From Neolewinella litorea (GTDB lineage: Bacteria > Bacteroidota > Bacteroidia > Chitinophagales > Saprospiraceae): a stretch of DNA of 64,000 nt. The stretch is taken from positions 493,521 through 557,520 of the forward strand of contig NZ_SRSF01000003.1 of the NCBI RefSeq assembly GCF_004803465.1, read 5' to 3'. A model generated the notes under the pieces. The model saw nothing but the letters and a program-made list of their open reading frames with translations. It did no database searches and was not told where the DNA came from. Both the position numbers and the translations under genes were made by a program. Positions within the stretch are counted from its first letter, which is position 1, and each line of letters begins with the position of its first letter. Below, one piece after another: positions 8,968 through 17,968 of this stretch.

Positions 8968-9275
8968 AATAGGTATGTGAGTTTTTAAAAATGGGTGTTC
9001 ATTGGCAAACCACCGGTGCGATGCCGCCTAGAAAATTTCGCAATAGTCTATACAAGGATAATTCCTACAAATTAAGCTTCACGTACCTGCCATCCCTAGC
9101 TATTAATAATGAGTTTAATATATTTTATAAGCCTATAATGATAAAATGATCCGGCTGCCGATGGTGATTCCATTGCGTTTGCGTGAATTGTACCGTTATC
9201 TCATACGGAGGCTCATACGATGCGCAGCCAAGCAATTATGCCGGAGCCGGGCCATATGGGTTGTTGTCCATTCCC

Positions 9276-9295
9276 GGCACCCGCGCGCCGCCGCC
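9276..9295 (+). repeat. Dispersed 20-base GC-rich repeat, copy 1
   Basis: GGCACCCGCGCGCCGCCGCC; identical copies occur at 25479-25498 (minus), 26882-26901 (minus) and 42976-42995 (plus). This copy abuts a -7 box. Confidence 0.6.
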
Positions 9296-9303
9296 TACCT
9301 TTG
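9296..9303 (+). promoter_or_regulatory. Bacteroidota -7 box TACCTTTG, four bases before ATG
   Basis: Exact match to TAnnTTTG, ending four bases before ATG 9308. It decides the start of the membrane protein and predicts transcription beginning at or next to the start codon. Confidence 0.6.
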
Positions 9304-9307
9304 CCTT

Positions 9308-10726
9308 ATGTCCCTATCGCGCCGTCGTTTGCTATGGTTGCTGCTCGCCGGTTTCGTCGTGGGTGACCTGGCGTATTCCTTTGTGCAGTATTACCAGCAG
9401 CCGCTCGACGGCGACGTGGCCTGGAACCTGCTGCCCGCCCACGAGGTTAAACCCGTGCTGAATGACATATTCGGCCTGCAAACCTGGCGCGACGGGCGCA
9501 CTTATCCCAATCCCAACCGCTTTTTCTGTCATTGGTCGTTCCGGGAGTATTTCCTGGCGGCCCCGCGCCTACTACAGCTATTCGTTGACCCCGTCACGAG
9601 CGTCTACCTGGCCGCCGGATTGGCCAAATTGGGGGTACATCTGGGTCTGCTGTTTCTGCTGGCGCGCGCGGTGCTGGGCCATTGGCGGGTGCGCAACCTG
9701 GCCTTCGTAGGTATACTGGCCCTGCTGACCCCTTTCTTCCAGGGCAACGGCTACAGGCACGACCTGGGCATCATCGACCCTTCCGTCACCTATACTTTTT
9801 TCTACGCCCTGCCGGCGGCCGTATTGCTGTTGTTCCTGCTGCCCTTTTTCGATCTGCTTTATCACGACAAGCGGGAGGGGATGTCGTGGCCCCGCTACCT
9901 GCTCTGGTCGCTGCTGGCCGTGGTCGTCTGCCTCAGTGGCCCGCTCAATCCCGCAGTCATACTGGTCGCTACGGCGGTGGCCGGACCGCTCCTGCAGCTC
10001 CGGATCGTGCGCCGGGGGTGGCCGTCCGTGCCAATGGCGTACTATGCCTTATGGGGCTGGGCAGCGGCGCTGGCGCTGTATTCCCTGTACGTGGGCAGTT
10101 TCAACAGCCTGACGATCGCGAACGAGCAGCCCCTAGCCGATCTGTACGCCCGCTGGCCGGAGGGGGTATTTCGGCAGTTCACCCGCAAGTTGGCCTGGCC
10201 GGTGCTGATCGTTGCCCTGGGAATCACCCATTTCCTCTTGCGGCGCCGGGGTGAGTCGGCCGGCCGTTGGGTGCGCCTGCTACAATGGGTGGGCCTTTTC
10301 GGACTGCTGTACCTGATCCTGCTGCCCCTGGGCGGCTACCGGGCGTACCGCGGCCTTATACTGCGCTACGATACGATTCTGCCGGTCACCCTTTCCGTGC
10401 TGCTGGTTTACGCGACCGGCATCCGCCACCTCTTGGCGTCCTGGGTGCCTGCCCGGCAACGGTGGTGGCTGCTGGTACTGCCCGTTGCGGTGGGGTTGAT
10501 CTTCACCCTGGCCGACCGTACGGATTCCTCCCGCTACCGGTGTGAGGCTACTGCACTGCGTACCCTAGCGACTTCGACCTCCGATACCGTGGCCTTGCCG
10601 GCGGACTGTCCGGTGCTGAGCTGGGAGCCCTTTACCGATCCGGCCTATTCGGAGATGAACGTGCGCCTGCTTCGGCGTTGGGGCATTGTGGATCGGCCGT
10701 TGCTCTACTATAACCGGCAGCGGTAG
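9308..10726 (+). CDS. Polytopic membrane protein of unknown function
   Basis: 472 residues from ATG 9308, chosen because of the adjacent -7 box and because the first helix (LLWLLLAGFVVGDLAY) begins there; the frame stays open to 9146. About nine to eleven hydrophobic helices are spread over the whole length, with a short charged C-terminal tail. The layout, with a long loop after helix 1 and many aromatic residues, recalls GT-C-type glycosyltransferases or O-antigen-related integral membrane proteins, but I see no catalytic motif that proves it. It is a monocistronic gene. Confidence 0.75.
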   Translation: MSLSRRRLLWLLLAGFVVGDLAYSFVQYYQQPLDGDVAWNLLPAHEVKPVLNDIFGLQTWRDGRTYPNPNRFFCHWSFREYFLAAPRLLQLFVDPVTSVYLAAGLAKLGVHLGLLFLLARAVLGHWRVRNLAFVGILALLTPFFQGNGYRHDLGIIDPSVTYTFFYALPAAVLLLFLLPFFDLLYHDKREGMSWPRYLLWSLLAVVVCLSGPLNPAVILVATAVAGPLLQLRIVRRGWPSVPMAYYALWGWAAALALYSLYVGSFNSLTIANEQPLADLYARWPEGVFRQFTRKLAWPVLIVALGITHFLLRRRGESAGRWVRLLQWVGLFGLLYLILLPLGGYRAYRGLILRYDTILPVTLSVLLVYATGIRHLLASWVPARQRWWLLVLPVAVGLIFTLADRTDSSRYRCEATALRTLATSTSDTVALPADCPVLSWEPFTDPAYSEMNVRLLRRWGIVDRPLLYYNRQR

Positions 10727-10832
10727 GGGGCGCGTGCGCGGGTGCCGCATTGTTCGGGGGAGCGGTACCGGGTGGGCCGGGCCCGCGTAGCGTGTGAGCA
10801 GCGTACTTTGGGCACCCTAAAGTGAAACTACC

Positions 10833-11309
10833 ATGCAGTACACCTCAGCCCTGGCCCATCACGTGCGTACGGCCTTTGCCGGCGACAACTGGACGTCGGT
10901 CGGATTCCGCGAAAAACTGGCCGACCTCACCTGGCAGCAGGCCACCACGCGACTGGGCGACCATAACAGCATAGCCGCGCTGGTCTACCACGTGGGCTAC
11001 TACTATACGGGCATGATTTCCGTATTACGGGGTGGCGCGCTGGAAATTCCCGACAAGTTCAGTTTCGACCACCCGGCCATTACGGATGAGGAAGACTGGC
11101 GCAAACTGGTCAACGACACCTACGCCCACGTGGCCACCTTCGCCGATCTGGTGGAGGCCCTGCCCGACGAACGACTTGCCGACACTTTCACCGACGAGAA
11201 ATACGGAACCGTGTGGCGCAATCTCCTGGGCGTACTCGAGCACACCTACTACCACCTCGGACAAATATCACTCCTCAAAAAATTGATCCACCAGCACGAA
11301 GCGGCCTGA
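10833..11309 (+). CDS. DinB family protein
   Basis: 158 residues, the family's usual size, forming a four-helix bundle. The expected metal-binding histidines are present: DHNSIAALVYHVGYY (His near 42 and 52) and EHTYYHLGQ near the C-terminus. DinB-like proteins are metal-binding bundles related to bacillithiol and mycothiol transferases (BstA), and a YtxJ gene at 51635 indicates bacillithiol use in this organism, so a thiol-transferase role is possible but unproven. A near-consensus -7 sequence TACTTTGG lies at 10804. Confidence 0.85.
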   Translation: MQYTSALAHHVRTAFAGDNWTSVGFREKLADLTWQQATTRLGDHNSIAALVYHVGYYYTGMISVLRGGALEIPDKFSFDHPAITDEEDWRKLVNDTYAHVATFADLVEALPDERLADTFTDEKYGTVWRNLLGVLEHTYYHLGQISLLKKLIHQHEAA

Positions 11310-11415
11310 GGGATTGAGTGGCAAACGGTATTGCCCAAGATCGGCAGTTAAATTCTTTAGTTGATGGATAATAGGCTGATGGCGACTATCTTGTCCGGAA
11401 CTCAAACTGTCGATC

Positions 11416-13605
11416 ATGCCCAACCAAACCCTGAACAGCCTACTGTTCCTGTGCCTATTTTTAGGCCTATCCACGCTTCAACATCCCCTGTTTGCTCAGT
11501 GCCCTAACCTGGTCTGGGCGGATGAATTTTCGGGGACAAGCCTCGACCAAGCCAAATGGAACTACCAGATCGGTGACGGCTGCGACATCGGGATTTGCGG
11601 ATGGGGCAACAACGAACTGCAGTCGTACCAGCAGGGCAACGTGGCCGTCAGCAACGGTCAACTCCAGATCACGGCGCGCAAGGAGCGGACCCGCGGCAGC
11701 CAGTACACTTCGGGCCGCATCAATACCAAAGGGAAGGCCGATTTCACCTACGGTCGGTTCGAGGCTTCCATCAAGCTTCCCTACGGCGATGGCCTCTGGC
11801 CCGCCTTCTGGATGCTTTCGACCGACGAAGTGTACGGCGGATGGCCCCAAAGCGGAGAAATTGATATTATGGAATTCGTGGCCTCCAATCCGGGCCAGAC
11901 GCTGGGATACATTCACTACGGTGATCCGTACCCAAACAACCAATCCCAGGGAACCACCTACCGATTGGGCGACGGCAATTTTCCGGATGCCTTCCACGAA
12001 TTTGCCGTCGAGTGGGAGCCGGGCGAAATTCGCTGGTTCGTTGACGGAGTACTGTTCTCGCGCAAAACGGCGGCGGACGTCGCTCCGTACCAGTGGCCTT
12101 TTGACCAGAATTTTCATTTCCTGTTGAACGTAGCCGTAGGCGGCAACCTTGGCGGACCGGTAGACAACGGCATGCTGCCCGCCACCATGGCGGTGGATTA
12201 CGTCAGGGTCTACGACGGCTTTCGGGCCTACCTGACCGGCGACCGCGTAGTGGCCAACCAAGCCCAGGGAATCACCTACCGCCTGGAGAACCTGTCGGCC
12301 GGGACCAATGTAAGCTGGGCGGTGCCTGCGGGTGCTACGATCATCAGCGGACAGGGCTCCGCGGAAATTACCGTCGATTTCGGCGACGCGAGCGGCCACA
12401 TCAGCGCGTCTTACCACGATGGTTGCCAGACGCGGGAAACCGGCATGTTCGTGGAGGTGGAACCAGCCTACTCCCGGAGCTTCTCCTTCGAAAACTTCGA
12501 TGAGCCGGCCACGGCCGTTTACGCCAGCAGCACCGGTACCCTTACCGAAGTGAACACACCGGCACCCAACGCCACCAACTCCAGCGCCCGCGCCGGCAAA
12601 TACGATCGCAACGGGGCCGAGCAGTACGACGTGCTGGTGTATAACGTGAGCAACCTCACGGATGCCTCGGCGTATACGGACAAGACCAAGAAATTCTACC
12701 TGGACGTTCACACCACCGCCCCGGTGGGGACGGACATCATTCTGCAACTGGAAACCGCTGCCGCCACGCCCACCAACTTTCCTACGGGTCGTCATAGCAG
12801 GTACGTGGCTACCGTCGGCAAAAATGGTCAATGGCACCGGCTGGCGTTTCAACCCTTGGACCGGCCGGATGCCGGTGCGGCCGATGCGGATGTCAGCAAG
12901 ATGATTCTGCTTTTCGCATCGAATTCCTTTACGGCGGATACTTATTACTTCGATAATCTGGACAGCTACGCATCCGGCGGCGGCGGAGGTGGTGGCGGTA
13001 CAAGCACGGCTACCGCGGTACATGTCAGTGCCCTTAGCACCGGTTCCGTAGGCGCGGGCAAAGGGTCAAAGGCCGGCACCGCCACGGTCACCATTACTGA
13101 TGACCTCGGCAATGCCGTATCCGGTGCGGTGGTCAGCGGCACCTTCAACGGTACTTTTAACGAATCGGCCACCGGAACCACCGATGCGGCGGGTAAAGTC
13201 GTACTGACCACGCAGGCTACGACCAAAGGCGGCGCTACGGTAGGCTTCTGTGTGGACCAGGTTACCGCTTCCCTCCCTTATGACCCCGCGGCCAACACAG
13301 CCACCTGTGCTACCGCCGTTGCGATGAAGACTACGGAACCTGCAGCCGTGGCAACGCCCGATTTCGGCACGCAACTTTCCGTTTTCCCCAACCCCGCCCG
13401 GGACTTTGTCCGAGTTTCTCTGGCTGGCCGGGGAGGGCTTGCCCGGGTTTGGGTTTACGACGCCGCTGGACGATTGGTACTGGAACGCGACGCAGCCGCC
13501 TCAACTACTATTCAGCTGTCTACTAGCGATTTACCCGCCGGCACCTACCGTTTGCGGGCCACGACCGGGGAGGGGGAAGTGTTCATCAGTAATTTTGTAA
13601 AGTAA
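11416..13605 (+). CDS. Secreted GH16 beta-glucanase/laminarinase with T9SS sorting domain
   Basis: 729 residues in modules. A signal peptide (to about 27) is followed by a GH16 domain (about 30-270) with the catalytic motif GEIDIMEF (nucleophile Glu148, acid/base Glu153) and the usual aromatic substrate residues (GLWPAFWML). Next come a PKD-like beta domain (about 272-350), a carbohydrate-binding-like beta-sandwich (about 355-515), a Gly-rich linker, an Ig/Big-like domain (about 530-620) and a C-terminal type IX sorting domain (VFPNPARDFVRVSL and LPAGTYRLRATTGEG). It should cleave beta-1,3 or beta-1,3/1,4-glucans such as laminarin at or outside the cell surface. It is not in a polysaccharide-utilisation locus here: no SusC/SusD pair is present. 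Confidence 0.95.
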   Translation: MPNQTLNSLLFLCLFLGLSTLQHPLFAQCPNLVWADEFSGTSLDQAKWNYQIGDGCDIGICGWGNNELQSYQQGNVAVSNGQLQITARKERTRGSQYTSGRINTKGKADFTYGRFEASIKLPYGDGLWPAFWMLSTDEVYGGWPQSGEIDIMEFVASNPGQTLGYIHYGDPYPNNQSQGTTYRLGDGNFPDAFHEFAVEWEPGEIRWFVDGVLFSRKTAADVAPYQWPFDQNFHFLLNVAVGGNLGGPVDNGMLPATMAVDYVRVYDGFRAYLTGDRVVANQAQGITYRLENLSAGTNVSWAVPAGATIISGQGSAEITVDFGDASGHISASYHDGCQTRETGMFVEVEPAYSRSFSFENFDEPATAVYASSTGTLTEVNTPAPNATNSSARAGKYDRNGAEQYDVLVYNVSNLTDASAYTDKTKKFYLDVHTTAPVGTDIILQLETAAATPTNFPTGRHSRYVATVGKNGQWHRLAFQPLDRPDAGAADADVSKMILLFASNSFTADTYYFDNLDSYASGGGGGGGGTSTATAVHVSALSTGSVGAGKGSKAGTATVTITDDLGNAVSGAVVSGTFNGTFNESATGTTDAAGKVVLTTQATTKGGATVGFCVDQVTASLPYDPAANTATCATAVAMKTTEPAAVATPDFGTQLSVFPNPARDFVRVSLAGRGGLARVWVYDAAGRLVLERDAAASTTIQLSTSDLPAGTYRLRATTGEGEVFISNFVK

Positions 13606-13680
13606 GCGATTAGGTCCTTAGTGTCACAAGTACTCACGGAAGACGACAACCCACCATTGGCATTTTTAAAACAGCCGACT

Positions 13681-15075
13681 ATGCCACGTCTCTGGTGCCG
13701 CCCAATCGCGGGGCTGATGGCATTTCCCCTGAAAGGGGCGATCATCTTTCCTTTTCTTCTCCTGATGACGGCTTCGCTGTCGGGCCAGGAGAGAGTAGAC
13801 TGCAACCCGGGAATAACGAAGAACGGGTATGTCCCACAGCCAACTGACCACGTTATCTCCCGCAGCGCTTACCACGACCGGCTCTACGGCTTCTGGTTGG
13901 GGCAGTGCATCGCCAACTGGACGGGGCTGGTGACCGAGATGGACAAGATCGGAAACGTGGGTGAGGTGCAGACGGGTGCTTTCTATACCCGCGCGGACTG
14001 GGGGCAGCCCGATCAGCCGAGTATCTGGGGGGAGGGAGTGCCGAGCGACCTTTCCCCGACCATCGACTTCGTGTTCCGGGGGGAGGATGAGGTCTGGGGG
14101 GCCGACGACGATACCGATATAGAGTACATGTACCAGCGGCTCCTGGCCCTGTACGACACCAGCTTTCTGACCCCGGAAATGATCCGTGACGGTTGGCTGA
14201 GGCACATCCGCAGCGAGGAGGAAAACTACCTTTGGGTGTCGAATCAGCGTGCCCTGGAACTTATGCAGGAAGGCCTGTTGCCCCCCGCCACCGGTGATCC
14301 GGCGAACAACGAACACTACGCCATGATCGACGCGCAGTTGACTACGGAGATATTCGGGCTTTTCGCGCCCGGCCGGCCCGTCGTAGCGCGGCGGATGGCG
14401 GAAGTGCCGATTCAGACGGTGGCCCGCGGAGATGCCGCCCACATTTCCGAGTTTTACGTCACGATGTACAGCCTGGCCGCTACCGCACCGGCTGAGCAAT
14501 CGATGCGGCAACGGATCTCGGCAATGGCCGAAGCGGCCCGGCGGGTCTTGCCCGATTCTACTTACTCAGCCAGGATGTACGACTTCGTTCGGGAGCAATA
14601 CCTCAGCGGGCAACCCTGGGAGGCAACACGCGATTCCATCTACGAGCGCTATCAGGTCCGGCAGGAAGACGGTTACGATATTACCGCGCAGAACCTGTAC
14701 TGCAATGGCTGTTTCGCGGCGGGTATCAATTTCGCGGCCAGTCTGGTGAGCCTGTTCTACGGAGAGGGTGATCTGAAGGAAACCATCAAGATCGGGGCGC
14801 TGGCCGGCTGGGATTCCGATAACCCCACCGCGACCTGGGGTGGGATGCTGGGCTTTATGCTGGGCCGCGAGGGGGTGGAGCAGGCTTTCGGACGTACCTT
14901 CAGCGACCGCTTCAATATTCACCGCACCCGGCAAAACTTCGAGGGAGACGGCATCGATACCTTCGACCGCATGGCCGCGGAGGGTGTCCGCATAATAGAT
15001 CGGGTGGTCGTTGACGAACTGGGCGGTGGGGTAGACTGTGCACGCGGGGTATGGTACATTCCGCCCGGAGCGTGA
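13681..15075 (+). CDS. Exported ADP-ribosylglycohydrolase family protein
   Basis: A DraG-type domain follows a signal peptide. The frame is open from 13621, but ATG 13681 or 13717 gives a proper signal (FPFLLLMTASLSGQ); I use 13681 (464 residues). Metal-binding motifs typical of DraG/ARH are visible: RLYGFWLGQ at the domain start, GADDDTDIEYMY, and LAGWDSDNPTATWGGMLG near the end, with acidic residues for two Mg2+ ions. The family removes ADP-ribose from proteins or hydrolyses related N-glycosidic bonds. Export is unusual for a reversible intracellular modification, so a nucleoside or other glycoside may be the true substrate. It ends nine bases from the convergent gene at 15085. Confidence 0.85.
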   Translation: MPRLWCRPIAGLMAFPLKGAIIFPFLLLMTASLSGQERVDCNPGITKNGYVPQPTDHVISRSAYHDRLYGFWLGQCIANWTGLVTEMDKIGNVGEVQTGAFYTRADWGQPDQPSIWGEGVPSDLSPTIDFVFRGEDEVWGADDDTDIEYMYQRLLALYDTSFLTPEMIRDGWLRHIRSEEENYLWVSNQRALELMQEGLLPPATGDPANNEHYAMIDAQLTTEIFGLFAPGRPVVARRMAEVPIQTVARGDAAHISEFYVTMYSLAATAPAEQSMRQRISAMAEAARRVLPDSTYSARMYDFVREQYLSGQPWEATRDSIYERYQVRQEDGYDITAQNLYCNGCFAAGINFAASLVSLFYGEGDLKETIKIGALAGWDSDNPTATWGGMLGFMLGREGVEQAFGRTFSDRFNIHRTRQNFEGDGIDTFDRMAAEGVRIIDRVVVDELGGGVDCARGVWYIPPGA

Positions 15076-15084
15076 GGGGTGGAT

Positions 15085-15576
15085 TCAGCCTTTGCGCAGA
15101 CTGCGGGCAATCTGACCGTTCCTGTCGAGGTAAACCACGTTAAAACCGGTGGCCTGTCCGCACTCTTCCATTGCCGCGATAAATTCCGCCGAACGATCCA
15201 GGTCGGAAACCTCGATCTTGATATTGTCCCGATGCGTAAAGACGGTCATGACCATTCGGGTACTGCCGAAGGAATTATAAGTTTCCTGCACCGTGATGCG
15301 CTGCACCTCGCTAAGGTGGATGCGGCGGTTGGTTCCGAACAGGTGGCGTACTTCGAGTTCATCCTCCCGCAGGGTTATGCCTGCGTTGAGGGTATGCCCG
15401 TAATGGATCAGGAAGCCGATGGCCGTCAGCGACAGCAGGGTTTTCAGCACGATGAGCGGATCGGCGGGCTCGTCGTTGAGCAGGGTCAGGGCAATTACTA
15501 CAATAGCCGATACGACCAGAACCTGTCCGGCCCGGGCGCCGCGCAAAGAGGTGTAGGTATTCGTTTCGGCTGGCAT
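15085..15576 (-). CDS. Membrane protein with bacterial PH-like domain
   Basis: 163 residues. Two hydrophobic helices (about 17-33 and 43-60) are followed by a cytoplasmic-looking beta domain whose pattern (ITLREDELEVRHLFG, then IHLSEVQRITVQE) is that of bacterial PH (bPH2-like) proteins. The exact role is unknown. It is 32 bases downstream of the CIA30 gene on the same strand, so the two may form an operon. Domain call is moderate. Confidence 0.6.
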   Translation of the reverse strand: MPAETNTYTSLRGARAGQVLVVSAIVVIALTLLNDEPADPLIVLKTLLSLTAIGFLIHYGHTLNAGITLREDELEVRHLFGTNRRIHLSEVQRITVQETYNSFGSTRMVMTVFTHRDNIKIEVSDLDRSAEFIAAMEECGQATGFNVVYLDRNGQIARSLRKG

Positions 15577-15608
15577 ATCACCAAGATACGCCCCGGAAGG
15601 GAAACCTG

Positions 15609-16106
15609 CTACAGAAGTTCCAGGCGGTCAATCAACAACTGGAAGCGTTGTTCGCGACCGTTGGCGATCAGAAATGAGATCTCGGCGATGCGGCTTCCAT
15701 CAAAGTTGGGCAGCTCCAAGGCCTGTCCGCGCCGTACCGGGCGCATATCGGCCAGGGGCACCTCGATCACTTCCCATTCTCCGGAGGTGGAGAAGGGGTA
15801 GACATAGGAAAAATCCTGTTGCGCGTTGGGTTTGACGCGAAACTCGAATCCACTGCCATCGCCGCGCACGTACAGGAGTACCCGGTTGTAGGCCTGGGTG
15901 ACTACCGGGGGATTGAAGCGGTGGCGCACCGAAGAAAATCCGCCCCCGTCGCGTAGGGAAACCGCTCCATAAAAGCGCCCTTTCTTTTCCTTCGTAATGG
16001 CAAAGTGGCCATCGGAATGGCCCCCCATAACGATATCGTCGAGCACGCGCCAGCGGGCGGCCACGGAATATTCATTAAAGGCATACAATGAGGTGGGCGG
16101 ATTCAT
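15609..16106 (-). CDS. CIA30 family protein
   Basis: 165 residues from ATG 16106; a TTG 30 bases earlier is a weaker choice. The motif WRVLDDIVMGGHSDG near the start, and GGFSSVRHRF, WEVIEVPLADM and ISFLIANG further on, are those of the complex I intermediate-associated protein 30 (CIA30/NDUFAF1) beta-sandwich. In eukaryotes this aids complex I assembly; bacterial versions have no settled function and may bind carbohydrate-like ligands. No complex I genes are near. Confidence 0.85.
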   Translation of the reverse strand: MNPPTSLYAFNEYSVAARWRVLDDIVMGGHSDGHFAITKEKKGRFYGAVSLRDGGGFSSVRHRFNPPVVTQAYNRVLLYVRGDGSGFEFRVKPNAQQDFSYVYPFSTSGEWEVIEVPLADMRPVRRGQALELPNFDGSRIAEISFLIANGREQRFQLLIDRLELL

Positions 16107-16310
16107 GCGCGAGGCAAGTTTGTAGGCTAAAGGCAAGCCGTGCGCGGAATGTTTGCGCGCAACAAGCCGGAATAGGACTGTAAATTATCCTTTTCCGCGG
16201 TGCCCATCCGCACCAATTTAATGGTTATCCAGGCAGGGCCTTACCAAGGCGTAGTAAGGGTTCCCTGGCCGACCGTTAATCCTTAGTTTACGCCGCCATC
16301 CCCCTTGCGT

Positions 16311-17333
16311 ATGAATACCCGCCCCGGAGAAGAACTGCCCACCGAGCGCCTGTTACCTTATCTGCGCGAGCACCTCCCGGGCCTGCGCGGTCCGATGGAA
16401 GTGACGCAGTTCCGCGGCGGCCACGCCAACCTTACCTACGAACTGAAATTTGCGAACCGGGAGCTGGTGCTGCGGCGACCACCCTTCGGCGAGATCGCAC
16501 CGGGAGCCCACGATATGCGTCGGGAATACCGGATCCTTTCGCGCCTGCACCCCTACTTTGCACCCGCGCCCCGCGCCCTGCTCCTGGGCACGGACCCCTC
16601 CATTCTGGGCGCAGACTTTGTGGTGATGGAACGGCGGCACGGCACCGTCATTCGCTATGAGGTGCCGGAAGGATTTCGACAACTGCCCCAGGTCAGGCGC
16701 CGGCTCACCGACGCCCTGATGCGGGTGATGGCGGACCTCCACCAGGTGGACGTCGCCGAAGCGGGCCTGGAAGACCTGGGCCGACCGGAAGGCTTCGCCG
16801 AACGACAACTCGGAGGCTGGAAAAAGCGGTGGGAACGCTCCCGTACGGAGGAGAACGCCGATATGGACCTCCTCGGGCAGTCCCTGGTGGCCGATGTTCC
16901 CCGTCCGCAGGCAGTGTCTATTGTGCATGGCGACCTGAAGTTTGACAACTGCCAGTTTAAAACCGGGCAGCCCGACCTGGTAACCTCCGTATTCGACTGG
17001 GATATGGCCACGCTCGGCGATCCCCTGATCGACCTGGCGGGCACCCTCAGCTTCTGGCCCGATCCGGCCCTGAATGCCGCCGCAATGCCCCTGCCCCTGC
17101 TGGCGGGCAACTGGCCCGAGAAAGCTTACCTGAAAGAGAATTACGCAGCATATACCGGATTCGACCTGAGCCGCATGCCCTGGTACGAGGCTTTTGCTTG
17201 CTACAAGACGGCCGTGATCGCCCAGCAACTCTACCACCGGTACGTGCAGGGCAGCACCCGCGACGAGCGCATGGAGAAATTTGGCCTGGCCGCCCGCGCC
17301 TTTGCCCGGCTCGGGGTACAAAAATTGCCCTGA
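16311..17333 (+). CDS. APH-family phosphotransferase (ACAD10/11 kinase-domain type)
   Basis: 340 residues from ATG 16311. The aminoglycoside-phosphotransferase fold is clear: FRGGHANLTYEL (nucleotide loop), ELVLRRPP, SIVHGDLKFDN (catalytic loop with Asp and Asn) and VFDWDMATLGDPLIDLAG (Mg2+-binding Asp). This subgroup is the kinase domain of ACAD10/11 and of bacterial LvaA, which phosphorylates 4-hydroxyacyl-CoA so that a dehydrogenase-like partner can remove the phosphate. A matching acyl-CoA dehydrogenase is at 21281-22498, about 4 kb away. Biochemical role is inferred by homology. Confidence 0.88.
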   Translation: MNTRPGEELPTERLLPYLREHLPGLRGPMEVTQFRGGHANLTYELKFANRELVLRRPPFGEIAPGAHDMRREYRILSRLHPYFAPAPRALLLGTDPSILGADFVVMERRHGTVIRYEVPEGFRQLPQVRRRLTDALMRVMADLHQVDVAEAGLEDLGRPEGFAERQLGGWKKRWERSRTEENADMDLLGQSLVADVPRPQAVSIVHGDLKFDNCQFKTGQPDLVTSVFDWDMATLGDPLIDLAGTLSFWPDPALNAAAMPLPLLAGNWPEKAYLKENYAAYTGFDLSRMPWYEAFACYKTAVIAQQLYHRYVQGSTRDERMEKFGLAARAFARLGVQKLP

Positions 17334-17539
17334 TCTCCGAGACTGCGGAATACATCCTTCTAACTCCCGTCCGGCGGCCTGCGGAGGAGTTGTTATCTCC
17401 TGAAAACCATGATATTAGACCGTAAAATATCTGTAGAGGTACTGGCCCGGAAAGTGTGGATTTAATTGCTTTTCAGGGTGCCAAAGGCTATATTTAATAG
17501 ACCACCGTTACCCATACATCCTCACACCCGCCTTCACTT

Positions 17540-17968
17540 ATGGTCGATCCGGCAAATGCACGGAAGATTACTGCCGGAGAACCGGATCGGACCAGCGGCC
17601 CCCTGCGCAAGCGTGTGCACCGACTTAAACGCCGGCGGTACCGGCTGCCCTTACCGGACCAAAGCGGGATTCTTTACGCACACGTCACCGAGATCACGCA
17701 CTTGCAATCGGAAGGCAATTACACTACCGTACACCTTTTCAACGGGGAGCGCCGAATGGTGTGCCGCTCGATTGGCGATCTGGAATGCTGCCTGTCCGGG
17801 CGGGGGTTCTTGCGGGTCCACCAGTCATACCTGGTCAACCTGCGCTACGTGACCGAGTACCTACGGGAGGGCGGCGGGAAGATCCTGCTGGCGGGTGGAG
17901 GCCACGCGTACCTGGCGCGGAGCCGCAAGCGGGAGTTTTTCGCCGCGATGCAGGACCGTTCGGTGTGA
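17540..17968 (+). CDS. Stand-alone LytTR DNA-binding regulator
   Basis: 142 residues. After a basic, probably disordered N-terminus (about 45 residues) there is one LytTR domain: ITHLQSEGNYTTVHLFNGE, then LPVRAG-like recognition in the form GRGFLRVHQSYLVN and LRYVTEYL. LytTR domains bind DNA through a beta fold and usually sit behind a receiver domain; here no receiver or membrane domain is present, as in other small Bacteroidota LytTR proteins. Its stop (TGA, 17966-17968) directly abuts the stop of the convergent five-gene cluster, which makes it a candidate regulator of that cluster. Confidence 0.88.
   Translation: MVDPANARKITAGEPDRTSGPLRKRVHRLKRRRYRLPLPDQSGILYAHVTEITHLQSEGNYTTVHLFNGERRMVCRSIGDLECCLSGRGFLRVHQSYLVNLRYVTEYLREGGGKILLAGGGHAYLARSRKREFFAAMQDRSV

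Larger units (their letters stand above)
8968..9307. other. Intergenic region with a composition change
   Basis: The first 180 bases are AT-rich and continue the composition of the FkbM gene; the remaining 160 are GC-rich and end with a 20-base dispersed repeat and a -7 box. The frame of the downstream membrane protein is open back to 9146, but its extra Arg-rich residues do not look coding. I see no other gene. Confidence 0.5.

Noticed and set aside
9146..9307. N-terminal extension of the membrane protein
   Set aside because: It is Arg-rich without a signal or helix, and a perfect -7 box ends four bases before ATG 9308.
12001..12040. GCGAAATTCGC in the GH16 gene as another copy of the palindromic operator
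   Set aside because: The centre has one base fewer, the outer arms do not match, and it lies in conserved coding sequence.
11467..13023. Long reverse-strand open frame (518 codons) opposite the GH16 gene
   Set aside because: It mirrors a gene with clear domains and catalytic residues; its own translation is low in structure and rich in Gly/Val/Arg as expected for the antisense of GC-rich coding DNA.
16237..16257. Inverted repeat CCTTAC/GTAAGG upstream of the APH-type kinase gene
   Set aside because: Only six base pairs with a nine-base loop and no other copy, so it may be chance.
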